Below are positions 25,877 through 33,876 of a stretch of 48,372 nt of DNA, piece after piece. The translations under genes were made by a program, and so were the position numbers. Source of the DNA: Mycobacterium sp. 1245805.9. Lineage in GTDB: Bacteria; Actinomycetota; Actinomycetes; Mycobacteriales; Mycobacteriaceae. The stretch's first letter is position 1; every line of letters begins with the position of its first letter. The notes below the pieces were generated by a model. It did not search any database, was not told the DNA's origin, and saw only the letters and a list, made by a program, of their open reading frames with translations. The stretch covers positions 1-48,372 of the forward strand of contig NZ_LZKR01000001.1 of the NCBI RefSeq assembly GCF_001672915.1, given 5' to 3'.

Positions 25877-25996
25877 ATGGAAGTCTTGGGCTGGATATTC
25901 CTCGCCATCATCGCGGTGGTGGCCGCGATCGCAGTCATGCTCGGGCTGATATCGCTGCCCGACGCCCGCCGCTACCTGAAGCTGAGGCGGATGTAG
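25877..25996 (+). CDS. Small membrane protein of the hydrogenase operon (DUF6893-like)
   Basis: A 39-residue peptide, MEVLGWIFLA at the start and RRYLKLRRM at the end. It has a single hydrophobic helix (about residues 4-26) followed by a strongly basic tail, which predicts the C-terminus in the cytoplasm. A strong ribosome-binding site (AAAGGAG) lies seven bases before the ATG. It lies 12 bases after the 440-residue gene and 16 bases before the protease gene, so it is a real member of the run. I recall a family of small proteins named DUF6893 with this pattern. It may anchor the otherwise soluble hydrogenase at the membrane. Confidence 0.8.
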   Translation: MEVLGWIFLAIIAVVAAIAVMLGLISLPDARRYLKLRRM

Positions 25997-26012
25997 CCAA
26001 CCGGGGGAACCG

Positions 26013-26501
26013 ATGACAACACGCATCCTGGTGGCCGGGATCGGCAATATCTTCCTGGGGGACGACGGATTCGGCTCGGAAGTTGTCCGCAACGCCGAGA
26101 TCCCGGGGGACGCCGCCGGCGTCCGGGTCATCGACTACGGCATCCGCGGCATGCACCTGGCCTACGACCTGCTCGAGGAGTGGGATTCGTTGGTCCTCGT
26201 CGACGCCGTGCCCAGCCGCGGCAGCCCCGGCACGTTGCACGTGTTCCAGGCCGACTGCGAAGAGACCTCGGACGCAACGGGTTTGGACGCGCACAGCATG
26301 GATCCGGCCGCGGTGTTCGCCAGCCTGCGCGCCCTGGGGGGCAGCCCGCCCTACACGGTGGTCGTGGGGTGCGAGGCGGGCAGCGTCGAGGAAGGCATCG
26401 GGCTCACCGAGCCCGTGGCCAAGGCCGTACCCCGCGCGGCGCGGGCCGTCGAGGAAATCGTCGCGGCGCTGCAGACGTCCACCGTAGGAAAGGGCCGCTG
26501 A
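26013..26501 (+). CDS. [NiFe] hydrogenase maturation endopeptidase (HyaD/HupD type)
   Basis: A 162-residue protease that cuts the large-subunit precursor after the last histidine once nickel is in place, here predicted after H577. The family start is GIGNIFLGDDGFG (residues 9-21), with an acidic metal ligand in the GDDG region. The second conserved acid is in LVLVDAVP and the third ligand is the His of DAHSMDP near residue 92. ATG 26013 is preceded by GGGGGAA. It is followed after three bases by hypC, so nickel insertion and proteolysis genes are grouped. Confidence 0.93.
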   Translation: MTTRILVAGIGNIFLGDDGFGSEVVRNAEIPGDAAGVRVIDYGIRGMHLAYDLLEEWDSLVLVDAVPSRGSPGTLHVFQADCEETSDATGLDAHSMDPAAVFASLRALGGSPPYTVVVGCEAGSVEEGIGLTEPVAKAVPRAARAVEEIVAALQTSTVGKGR

Positions 26502-26504
26502 GCC

Positions 26505-26771
26505 ATGTGCCTGGGGATTCCCGGTCAAGTGATCCGGATGTTGGACGGATACGAGGGGCAGCTCGCGCTCGTCGACGTCACCGGCGAGGAGCGCCGGGTC
26601 AACGTCGGCATGCTGCCGGAGGAGACGTTCGCGCCCGGCGACTGGATAATCATCCACATGGGCTTCGCCGTGGAGAAGACGGACCGCGCCGGCGCGGAGG
26701 AAGCGATGGCCGGCCTCGAGCTGATGGGCCGGGGCCGCGCCGATCCGACGGCCAGCCCGGGGGGCGGCTGA
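26505..26771 (+). CDS. hypC: Hydrogenase maturation chaperone HypC (copy 1)
   Basis: An 88-residue HypC/HupF chaperone that carries the Fe(CN)2CO unit with HypD and hands it to the large subunit. The N-terminal MCLGIPGQV provides the essential Cys2; the core ends in [14 protein letters not shown], the usual DYVLVHAGFA block. A Gly/Pro-rich tail follows. A second hypC lies at 31612. One may serve HypD and the other the large subunit, but sequence alone does not tell. hypF starts one base after the stop codon. Confidence 0.94.
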   Translation: MCLGIPGQVIRMLDGYEGQLALVDVTGEERRVNVGMLPEETFAPGDWIIIHMGFAVEKTDRAGAEEAMAGLELMGRGRADPTASPGGG

Positions 26772-26772
26772 G

Positions 26773-29112
26773 ATGACCGAAGCCCCCCTGATGCTGCGGA
26801 ACGACGACATTCGGCAGCACTTCACCGTGACCGGTGTCGTTCAGGGGGTCGGCTTTCGCCCATTCGTCCATCGCATCGCCAGCGAGCTCGGCCTGGCCGG
26901 GTTCGTCGGCAACGATTCCGGCGCGGTGTTCCTGGAGGTGCAGGGGGATCGCGCACGCCTGGCTGAATTCGCCCGTCGGCTGCGCGCCGAGGCCCCGCCG
27001 CTGGCGCGCATCGGCAGCGTGACCGTCGCCGAGCTGCCGGCCGACCGCCTCGATGGACGCGAGTTCCGGATCGTCGAGAGCCGGGCCGTCGCCGGTGCGG
27101 CCACACCGATTCCGCCCGACATCGCGGTGTGCGACGACTGCGTGCGCGAGCTGTTCGACCCGCGCGACCGCCGTTACCGCCACCCCTTCGTGACCTGCAC
27201 CAACTGCGGGCCGCGGTTCACCATCATCCGGGAGTTGCCGTACGACCGCCCGGCCACGACCATGTCGGCGTTCGCGATGTGCGGACGGTGCGCCGCCGAA
27301 TACCAGGATCCGGCGGACCGCCGGTTCCACGCGCAGCCGATCGCCTGCCCCGATTGCGGGCCTTCGCTGCGGTTTTCGTCGCGAGCCGGTGAGGTGGCCG
27401 GGTCGGACGCCGCGCTGGCGGCCGCCCAGCGCGCGCTGGCGACCGGTGCCGTCGTCGCGGTCAAGGGGATCGGCGGCTACCACCTGGCCTGCGCGGTCGA
27501 CGACGACGCGGCCGTCGGCGCCCTCCGGTCCCGAAAGGCGCGGGGCGCCAAGCCATTCGCCATGCTCGTCCGCGATCTCGAGGTCGCGCGGCGCTACGCG
27601 TGCGTCGACGCCGACGAGGCCGCGGTGCTGTCGAGCGCCGCCCGCCCGATCGTGCTGCTGCGCCGCCGCGCGGCTGCGCCGGTCGCCGACGCGGTCGCGC
27701 CGGGCAGCCCGCTGCTCGGGCTGATGCTGCCCTACTCCCCCATCCATCACCTGCTGCTGGCGCCCGTGCCCGGCACGGTCGAACGGGTGCCCGACGCGCT
27801 GGTGCTGACCAGCGCCAACCGCTCCGACGAGCCCATCTGCTTCACCGATGACGATGCCGCCGAACGACTTCCGGCGCTGTGCGACGCGGTCCTCGACCAC
27901 GACCGGCCGATCCACGTGCCGTGCGACGACTCCGTGGTGCGAGTGATCGACGGTCGGGAGCTGCCGATCCGCCGGTCCCGCGGCTACGCGCCGCTGCCGG
28001 TCGACCTCGGGCGCACGGGGCCGGCCGTGCTCGCCGTCGGCGGGGAGCTGAAGAACACCTTCTGCCTCACCGACGGCTCGCGGGCGTACCTGTCCGGTCA
28101 CATCGGAGACATGGCCACCTGGGAGACACTGCGGTCGTTCGAGCGCGCGGTCGGCCAGCTCTCCGGGCTGCGCGGCGAGCCGGCACGAATGGCCGCGGAC
28201 CTGCACCCGGGGTATCACACCCGGAGCTGGGCGGAGCGCCATGCCGGCGAGCGGCCGCTGGATCTCGTCCAGCACCACCACGCGCACGTCGTCTCGCTGC
28301 TGGCCGAGCACGGCCGCATCGGGGAGCCCGTCATCGGGGTGTCGTTCGACGGGACCGGCTACGGCTGCGACCAAACCATTTGGGGCGGTGAGGTTCTTGC
28401 CCTCGGCACCGACAGCCATCGGTTCGTTCGGGCCGGCCACCTGCTGCCGGTGCCGCTGCCGGGCGGTGACGCCGCGGTGCGCAACCCGTGGCGGATGGCG
28501 CTGTCGCAGTTATGGATGGCCGGCATCGACTGGACCCCCGACCTCGCGCCGGTCGCCGCCGCGACCGAGGACGAATTACGGCTCACCCGCTCGCAATTGG
28601 AGAGCGGAGCCGGATGCGTGCCGTGTTCGAGCGTCGGCCGGCTGTTCGACGCCGTCGCGTCGCTGCTCGGGGTGCGGCACCGGATCGACTACGAGGGTCA
28701 GGCCGCCATCGAGCTCGAGGCGCTCGCGGAGACCGCCTCGGACGATCAGGGGCCGTCGCTGCCGCTGAGCGTGCGGGCCGATGGGGTGATCGATCCGACG
28801 ACCATGGTGCAAACGATGGTGGCGGCCCTCTACGCCGGCACCCGGCCCGCGCTGCTGGCCGCCGCCTTCCACGAGGCGCTCGCGGACGCCGTCGCCAAGG
28901 TGGTCGGTCGCGTGGCGGGCGATGTCCGTCTGGTGGGGCTCACCGGCGGGGTCTTCCAGAACGTGCTGCTGCTGCGCGCTTGCCGTGCGCGCCTGCGGCA
29001 CAACGGATTCGAGGTGCTGACCCACCACACCGTCCCGCCTAATGACGGCGGGCTGGCGCTGGGCCAGGCCGCGGTCGCGATGCTGACGGGTTTAGCAGAG
29101 GATGCGCGATGA
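26773..29112 (+). CDS. hypF: Carbamoyltransferase HypF
   Basis: A 779-residue enzyme that makes carbamoyl-AMP from carbamoyl phosphate and transfers the carbamoyl group to HypE for cyanide-ligand synthesis. Domains in order are acylphosphatase ([11 protein letters not shown], about 19-29), two zinc fingers from about residue 117 (CDDC, CTNC, CGRC, CPDC), a YrdC-like domain (from about 215) and a Kae1-like domain (from about 410) with QHHHAHV and SFDGTGYG. All expected motifs are present and the length is normal. The start is supported by the acylphosphatase fold beginning right after it. Its stop overlaps the next start by four bases. Confidence 0.96.
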   Translation: MTEAPLMLRNDDIRQHFTVTGVVQGVGFRPFVHRIASELGLAGFVGNDSGAVFLEVQGDRARLAEFARRLRAEAPPLARIGSVTVAELPADRLDGREFRIVESRAVAGAATPIPPDIAVCDDCVRELFDPRDRRYRHPFVTCTNCGPRFTIIRELPYDRPATTMSAFAMCGRCAAEYQDPADRRFHAQPIACPDCGPSLRFSSRAGEVAGSDAALAAAQRALATGAVVAVKGIGGYHLACAVDDDAAVGALRSRKARGAKPFAMLVRDLEVARRYACVDADEAAVLSSAARPIVLLRRRAAAPVADAVAPGSPLLGLMLPYSPIHHLLLAPVPGTVERVPDALVLTSANRSDEPICFTDDDAAERLPALCDAVLDHDRPIHVPCDDSVVRVIDGRELPIRRSRGYAPLPVDLGRTGPAVLAVGGELKNTFCLTDGSRAYLSGHIGDMATWETLRSFERAVGQLSGLRGEPARMAADLHPGYHTRSWAERHAGERPLDLVQHHHAHVVSLLAEHGRIGEPVIGVSFDGTGYGCDQTIWGGEVLALGTDSHRFVRAGHLLPVPLPGGDAAVRNPWRMALSQLWMAGIDWTPDLAPVAAATEDELRLTRSQLESGAGCVPCSSVGRLFDAVASLLGVRHRIDYEGQAAIELEALAETASDDQGPSLPLSVRADGVIDPTTMVQTMVAALYAGTRPALLAAAFHEALADAVAKVVGRVAGDVRLVGLTGGVFQNVLLLRACRARLRHNGFEVLTHHTVPPNDGGLALGQAAVAMLTGLAEDAR

Positions 29113-29822
29113 CTACCACCACCGCGATCGACCGCGGGCTGGGCGCCGAGTTGGCCGAAGACCTCGCCGCCACCGCGTTCACGCTGGCCAAGCGTTTCGC
29201 CGCGGGCGCGACCATGTGGTCCATCGCGCCGTCGTGGGAACCACACGCGCTGCACATCGCCGTCGAGTTCGTGCATCCGGTGATCGTCGGCAAGCGGGCG
29301 CTGCCGGCCGTCGCGCTGACCGGACCCGACCTGGTGGACCTGGTCCGGGTGTCGGTTCGGCCCGGGGACATCGTGGTCGCGGTGTCCGGGGCCGACGACC
29401 CGCAGGTGCGCTCGGTGATGCGGCGCAGTCCGGCATGGGGCGCGACGACGATCTGGATCGGCAGCGGCGAGCGCCCCCCGGCAGGGATGGCCGATCACGT
29501 GCTGTGGCTCGACGATCCGGATCCGCGGGTGCCGGCGACGGGCGGCTTCGTGCTCTTCTATCACCTGCTGTGGGAGCTGACGCACGTGTGTTTCGAGCAC
29601 CCGGGGTTACTGAAAGACGAGTGTTCGGAAGCACTTTGCGTGACGTGCAGCGACGAGGGGCGGCTGGGCGAAGTCATCGGCCCATCGGAAAGCGGCCAGG
29701 CGTCGGTGCGCACCGCGCGCGGCATCGAGGACGTGATCACCACGCTCGTCGACCCGGTGGCCGCCGGCGAGTTGGTGCTGGTGCACGCCGGCACCGCGAT
29801 CAGCCGGCTGGAGGATTCGTGA
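29109..29822 (+). CDS. SIS-domain protein fused to a HypC-like domain
   Basis: A 237-residue two-domain protein. Residues 1-160 resemble a degenerate SIS (sugar isomerase) fold, with [21 protein letters not shown] in the position of the usual phosphosugar-binding loop. Residues from about 170 resemble Hyp[18 protein letters not shown] at the start and [15 protein letters not shown] at the end, matching HypC's Cys-led strand and its VHAGFAI block. The HypC cysteine is therefore internal here rather than residue 2. It overlaps hypF by four bases and the next SIS gene by one. Its function is unknown; a chaperone for the Fe(CN)2CO group or a scaffold is plausible. Confidence 0.8.
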   Translation: MTTTTAIDRGLGAELAEDLAATAFTLAKRFAAGATMWSIAPSWEPHALHIAVEFVHPVIVGKRALPAVALTGPDLVDLVRVSVRPGDIVVAVSGADDPQVRSVMRRSPAWGATTIWIGSGERPPAGMADHVLWLDDPDPRVPATGGFVLFYHLLWELTHVCFEHPGLLKDECSEALCVTCSDEGRLGEVIGPSESGQASVRTARGIEDVITTLVDPVAAGELVLVHAGTAISRLEDS

Positions 29823-30490
29823 TGAGCACCGACGAACCCACCAACTTCCTGTATCCGTTCATCGACGCGCAGGAGGAGGACGCGAACTCGCTGCTGGCCG
29901 ACCTGGCGGCCTCGGCGCAGGCGAAAGCGGCCGAGAGCCTGGCGCTGCGCCGCTCCACGTGCGAGGCCAACGCCGACCTGGTGGAGGCGGCCGCCACCGA
30001 GATGGCGCGCCGGTTCGCGGCGGGCGGGCGGCTGTTCACCTTCGGAAACGGGGGCAGCTGCACCGATTCCACGACGTTGGCGCGGCTGTTCGCCCGGCCA
30101 CCCATCGGCAGGCCGCTGCCCGCGTGGCCGTTGACCGCCGATCAGGCCGTCCTGACCGCGTTGGGCAACGACGTCGGGTTCGAGCTGGTGTTCGCCCGCC
30201 AGTTGATCGCCCGCGCGAAGGACGGTGACATCGCGATCGCCATGTCGACCAGCGGCGGTTCGCCCAACCTGCTCGCCGCGCTCGCCGAGGCGCGCCGCCG
30301 CGGCCTGTACACCATCGGCTTCGCCGGCTATGACGGCGGCGCCTTCGCCCACGACCCGAACGTGGACGCCTGCTTCGTCGTTCGGTCGCAAAGCGTGCAC
30401 CGGATACAGGAGTCGCAGGCGCTGCTGGGCTACCAGCTGTGGCTGAGCGTGCACGAACGGTTGGGCGACGAGGGGCTGGGGGCCGCATGA
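29822..30490 (+). CDS. SIS-domain protein, phosphoheptose-isomerase-like
   Basis: A 222-residue protein like GmhA/DiaA-type sedoheptulose-7-phosphate isomerases. It contains RLFTFGNGGSCTDSTTLA (about residues 70-88), where GmhA has its GNGGSA sugar-phosphate loop, and AIAMSTSGGSPNLLAAL, the second phosphate-binding loop. ATG 29822 shares its A with the upstream TGA. There is no heptose pathway nearby, so a true GmhA role is doubtful. The position between HypC-like and HypE genes points to hydrogenase maturation. Annotation pipelines may name it as an isomerase. Confidence 0.85.
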   Translation: MSTDEPTNFLYPFIDAQEEDANSLLADLAASAQAKAAESLALRRSTCEANADLVEAAATEMARRFAAGGRLFTFGNGGSCTDSTTLARLFARPPIGRPLPAWPLTADQAVLTALGNDVGFELVFARQLIARAKDGDIAIAMSTSGGSPNLLAALAEARRRGLYTIGFAGYDGGAFAHDPNVDACFVVRSQSVHRIQESQALLGYQLWLSVHERLGDEGLGAA

Positions 30491-31596
30491 GCAAAGCTGG
30501 CGAATACCTTTCGTCGGGCCCGCGGTTCGGCGAGGGCGAGGTGATCGAGCGGATCGAGTCGTTCCGTAGGCGCCGCCCCCGGCTGCTCGACGACCACGTG
30601 ACGCTGGCCCACGGGGCGGGCGGCAAGGCCTCGGCCGCGCTGGTGGATGCGGTGTTCCTCGAGGCCTTCCGCAACCCGCTGCTGGAGTCCCTCGGCGACG
30701 GTGCCGTCCTTGCGCTGCCCGGCGGCGAGCGCCTGGCGATGTCGACGGACTCGTTCGTGGTGCAGCCCAGGCGTTTTCCCGGCGGGTCGATCGGCGAACT
30801 CGCCGTCCACGGCACCTGCAACGACCTCGCGATGGCCGGCGCCGTGCCGTCCTGGATCTCGGCGGCTTTCGTGATCGAAGAAGGCTTGCCGATCGCGGAG
30901 TTGAAGGAGATCGTCGCCGACATGGCCGCGGCGGCCGCGGCCGCGGGTGTGCAGATCGTCACCGGGGACACCAAGGTGGTGCCCAAGGGCGCGGCCGACG
31001 GGCTGTTCATCACCACCACCGGGGCGGGCGTCATCCCCAACGGGCGGGCGCTGTCGGCGCAGTCGGTGCGCACCGGCGACAAGGTGCTGCTGTCGGGGCC
31101 GATGGGCGATCACGGCATGGCCGTCATGCTCGCCCGCGGCGACCTGGCGATCGAGGCCGACATCGCCTCCGACACCGCGTCGGTCAGCCCGCTGGTGGAG
31201 CTGCTCTTGGCGGCCGCCCCGTCCACCCGGTGGATGCGCGACGCGACCCGCGGCGGGGTCGGCACCGTGTGCAACGAGCTCGCCCAGGCCTGCGGTCTCG
31301 GGGTGCTGCTCGAAGAGGAGCGACTTCCGGTGCGGCCCATGGTCAACGGGGCCTGCGAGTTGCTCGGCATCGATCCTTTGTACGTCGCGAACGAGGGCAA
31401 GTTCGTCGCCGTCGTCGCCGCGGAGGAGGCCGACGCCGCGCTGGCCGCGCTGCGGTCCCATCCCCTGGGCGCCGACGCGGCCGAGGTGGGGGAGATCGTC
31501 GCCGAACCCGCCGAAACCGTGGTGCTGCGCACCGGGTTCGGCGGGACGCGGATCGTCGACATGCTCGTCGGGGACCCGCTGCCGAGGATTTGTTAA
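30487..31596 (+). CDS. hypE: Hydrogenase expression/formation protein HypE
   Basis: A 369-residue ATP-dependent dehydratase. HypF carbamoylates its C-terminal cysteine, and HypE converts the thiocarboxamide to thiocyanate, the source of the cyanide ligands. The PurM-like N-terminal domain has LAHGAGGKASAALV near residue 40 and STDSFVVQP near 86. The middle ATRGGVGTVCNELA and the tail ending PRIC show that the active cysteine is in place. ATG 30487 overlaps the SIS stop (ATGA), and the upstream in-frame ORF is in the wrong frame for the SIS gene, so this start is secure. Confidence 0.96.
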   Translation: MSKAGEYLSSGPRFGEGEVIERIESFRRRRPRLLDDHVTLAHGAGGKASAALVDAVFLEAFRNPLLESLGDGAVLALPGGERLAMSTDSFVVQPRRFPGGSIGELAVHGTCNDLAMAGAVPSWISAAFVIEEGLPIAELKEIVADMAAAAAAAGVQIVTGDTKVVPKGAADGLFITTTGAGVIPNGRALSAQSVRTGDKVLLSGPMGDHGMAVMLARGDLAIEADIASDTASVSPLVELLLAAAPSTRWMRDATRGGVGTVCNELAQACGLGVLLEEERLPVRPMVNGACELLGIDPLYVANEGKFVAVVAAEEADAALAALRSHPLGADAAEVGEIVAEPAETVVLRTGFGGTRIVDMLVGDPLPRIC

Positions 31597-31611
31597 AGGA
31601 GATGGGCTGAC

Positions 31612-31884
31612 ATGTGCCTTGGGATTCCGGGCCGGATCGTCGAAATCACCGATCCCGCAAACTATCTGGCGAAAGTAGACGTCAGCGGCGTGCAGCGCAC
31701 CATCAGCGTGCGCCTGCTGGAGGACGACATGCCCCAGCCCGACGACTGGGTCCTGGTCCACGTCGGGTTCGCCATGGCCAAGATCGACGAGAGCGAGGCG
31801 TTGCTCACCCTGGCCGCCATCCAAAAACTCGGCGACGCCTATGCCACCGAGATGGAAGCCTTCGACTCGTCGGCCATCACTTAG
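31612..31884 (+). CDS. hypC: Hydrogenase maturation chaperone HypC (copy 2)
   Basis: A 90-residue HypC family protein starting MCLGIPGRIVEI, with WVLVHVGFAMAKID at residues about 44-57. It keeps Cys2. Compared with copy 1 it has a longer acidic tail ending ATEMEAFDSSAIT and lies next to hypD, the usual neighbour of the HypD-binding HypC. A strong ribosome-binding site (AAAGGAG) lies 13 bases before the ATG. hypD follows after 69 bases, a gap that holds a perfect palindrome. Confidence 0.94.
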   Translation: MCLGIPGRIVEITDPANYLAKVDVSGVQRTISVRLLEDDMPQPDDWVLVHVGFAMAKIDESEALLTLAAIQKLGDAYATEMEAFDSSAIT

Positions 31885-31897
31885 ACCGACGACGATG

Positions 31898-31915
31898 CGG
31901 GCCGCTAGCGGCCCG
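31898..31915. repeat. Perfect 18-bp palindrome between hypC copy 2 and hypD
   Basis: CGGGCCGCT followed by its exact complement AGCGGCCCG. It lies in the 69-bp gap and could form a hairpin in the mRNA; no U-run follows. Confidence 0.7.
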
Positions 31916-31953
31916 AGGAGGAGTCGGGCGATCAGACCAAGAGGGGAAGCGCG

Positions 31954-33081
31954 ATGAAATTCGTTGACGAGTTTCGTGATCCGGCCGCGGCGCGCAAGCT
32001 GCTGGGCGCCATCGAGCACTTGGCCGATGGCGGTGAGCAGTTCAAGTTCATGGAGGTGTGCGGCGGGCACACGCACACCATCTACCGCCACGGCATCGAA
32101 CACCTGCTGCCCGACAACGTGGAGCTGGTGCACGGGCCGGGCTGCCCGGTCTGCGTGATCCCGATGGGCCGCATCGACGACGCGATGTGGCTGGCCGGCC
32201 AACCCGACGTGATCTTCACCTGCTTCGGCGACATGATGCGGGTGCCGGGTTCGGCCGGCAGCCTGCTGGACGCCAAGGCGCGAGGCGCCGACGTCCGGTT
32301 CGTCTACTCCCCACTGGACGCGCTGAAGATCGCCGTCGACAACCCCGACAAGCAGGTCGTGTTCTTCGCCATCGGCTTCGAGACCACCGCGCCCTCGACC
32401 GCCGTGACGCTGGTGCGCGCCCGCGAGCTGGGCCTGCCCAATTTCAGCGTCTTCTGCAACCACGTCACCATCGTCCCGCCGATCAAGGCCATCCTGGAAT
32501 CGCCCGATTTGCGGCTGTCGGGGTTCATCGGACCCGGGCACGTGTCGACGGTGGTAGGCAACCGGCCCTACCGGTTCGTGCCCGAGGTATACCGAAAGCC
32601 GTTGGTGGTGGCCGGATTCGAGCCGCTGGACATCCTGGCGGCGGTCGCGATGCTGCTGACCCAGATCCGCGAGGGCCGCTGCGAGGTGGAAAACCAGTAC
32701 AAGCGCGTGGTGCCCGAGCGCGGCAACCCCGCCGCGCTGGCGCTGATGGGCAAGGTGTTCGCGCTGCGCCCGCACTTCGAGTGGCGCGGGCTGGGCTTCA
32801 TCTCGCAGAGCGCGCTGCGGCTGCACGACGACTTCGCGGAATTCGACGCCGAGCTGCGCTTCGCCATGCCCGGCGTGCGCGTCGCCGACCCCAAGGCCTG
32901 CCAGTGCGGCGAGGTGCTCAAGGGCGTGCTCAAGCCCTGGGAGTGCAAGGTCTTCGGCACCGCGTGCACCCCCGAGACGCCGATCGGCACGTGCATGGTG
33001 TCGCCCGAGGGGGCGTGCGCGGCCTACTACAACTTCGGCCGCATGCATCGCGACGCGGCCAAGCTGGTGGGGCGCACTTGA
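31954..33081 (+). CDS. hypD: Hydrogenase formation protein HypD
   Basis: A 375-residue iron-sulfur protein that with HypC assembles the Fe(CN)2CO unit. Conserved blocks appear in order: MEVCGGHTHTIYRHGI (about 31-46, with the HypC-interacting Cys), HGPGCPVCV, CNHVTIVPP and FIGPGHVSTVVG. The C-terminal cluster ligands lie in ACQCGEVL, GTACTPETPIGTC and GACAAYYNFGR. All are intact. The ATG is preceded by GAGGGGAA. Confidence 0.96.
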   Translation: MKFVDEFRDPAAARKLLGAIEHLADGGEQFKFMEVCGGHTHTIYRHGIEHLLPDNVELVHGPGCPVCVIPMGRIDDAMWLAGQPDVIFTCFGDMMRVPGSAGSLLDAKARGADVRFVYSPLDALKIAVDNPDKQVVFFAIGFETTAPSTAVTLVRARELGLPNFSVFCNHVTIVPPIKAILESPDLRLSGFIGPGHVSTVVGNRPYRFVPEVYRKPLVVAGFEPLDILAAVAMLLTQIREGRCEVENQYKRVVPERGNPAALALMGKVFALRPHFEWRGLGFISQSALRLHDDFAEFDAELRFAMPGVRVADPKACQCGEVLKGVLKPWECKVFGTACTPETPIGTCMVSPEGACAAYYNFGRMHRDAAKLVGRT

Positions 33082-33107
33082 CGTCCGGCTCGCAAAAGGG
33101 CGCAGCG

Positions 33108-33827
33108 ATGTTCGCCCGCTACGCGTACGCCCCCAACGCCCTGGGCTACTGCGGGCCGCCGCTCGGGGCGACCCTGCGCGACGGATCCGTCGACGAGGTG
33201 CGCCGCGCGGCGACGGGGTTTTCCGGGGCCTGGCCCTACCTGCAGGTGCTGTCCCGGCTGACCGGCATCGCCGACCCGCTGGATTACCGGCTGGTCGAAT
33301 CCTATTGGCTTGGCGGCGGTCTCGGCGCCGGCCTGGACCCGCAGGCTTTCTTCGACGCGCTGCTGGCGATCATCGGTCCGCAGGCGGGCCGGTACTGGTC
33401 GCATCTCACCCCCGAGCTGGCCCACGAGGCCGCCGCCAACCACTGCTTCCATGTGTTCGGGGTGTATCCGTGGACCCGGTTCTTGGGCTTAAAAGGTGGA
33501 AGCATGGACGAGCACCCGCTGAGCGTCCTCGACAACTGCCGGATCACCTGGGGCACAGTCGTTTCCCGCGACGACGACGACGTCGCAGTGTCGTGCCGGA
33601 AGCTGCTCTGGGACGGCCGGGCCCTGACTCTGTCCGAGCCCGCGGTCCGCCAGCTCGACGTCTGGGCCGACGGGTACAGCGCCGTGCCCGACGTCGCCGT
33701 CGGCGACGAGGTCGCGGTGCACTGGGGCCGGCTGTGCGGCCGGCTGACACCGGAGCAGGTTGGCGCGCTTGCCGACAGCACCGATCGTCAGCTGCGGGTG
33801 ACCAGTCGGCGGCTGGCGCACGTTTAG
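33108..33827 (+). CDS. Conserved protein downstream of hypD (DUF6390-type), unknown function
   Basis: A 239-residue protein with no signal peptide or membrane helix. It contains YAPNALGYCGPPLG at the N-terminus, a central HCFHVFGVYPWTRFL, and a C-terminal part with DNCRITWGTVVSRDD and AVHWGRLCGRLT. The last of these looks like a small beta-barrel of the sort found in the operon's other unknowns. I recall a family named DUF6390 for proteins of this type; the number is unverified. ATG 33108 is used. A TTG at 33078 overlapping the hypD stop (TTGA) would add ten residues and is the alternative. It is the last gene of the hydrogenase island. Confidence 0.75.
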   Translation: MFARYAYAPNALGYCGPPLGATLRDGSVDEVRRAATGFSGAWPYLQVLSRLTGIADPLDYRLVESYWLGGGLGAGLDPQAFFDALLAIIGPQAGRYWSHLTPELAHEAAANHCFHVFGVYPWTRFLGLKGGSMDEHPLSVLDNCRITWGTVVSRDDDDVAVSCRKLLWDGRALTLSEPAVRQLDVWADGYSAVPDVAVGDEVAVHWGRLCGRLTPEQVGALADSTDRQLRVTSRRLAHV

Positions 33828-33876
33828 GCAAGAATCGCGCAAGGATTAGGCAAGGCTCCCCCCGGACGCTTTGCTC

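Noticed and set aside
29822..30490. True heptose isomerase GmhA of surface polysaccharide synthesis
   Set aside because: No heptose kinase or nucleotidyltransferase gene is nearby and the gene is coupled on both sides to hydrogenase maturation genes.
31898..31915. The palindrome before hypD as a rho-independent terminator
   Set aside because: No U-run follows and hypD has a ribosome-binding site just downstream, so read-through is more likely.
30430..33048. 872-residue minus-strand ORF opposite hypE, hypC and hypD
   Set aside because: It is the complement of three well-identified hyp genes and carries no motif of its own.
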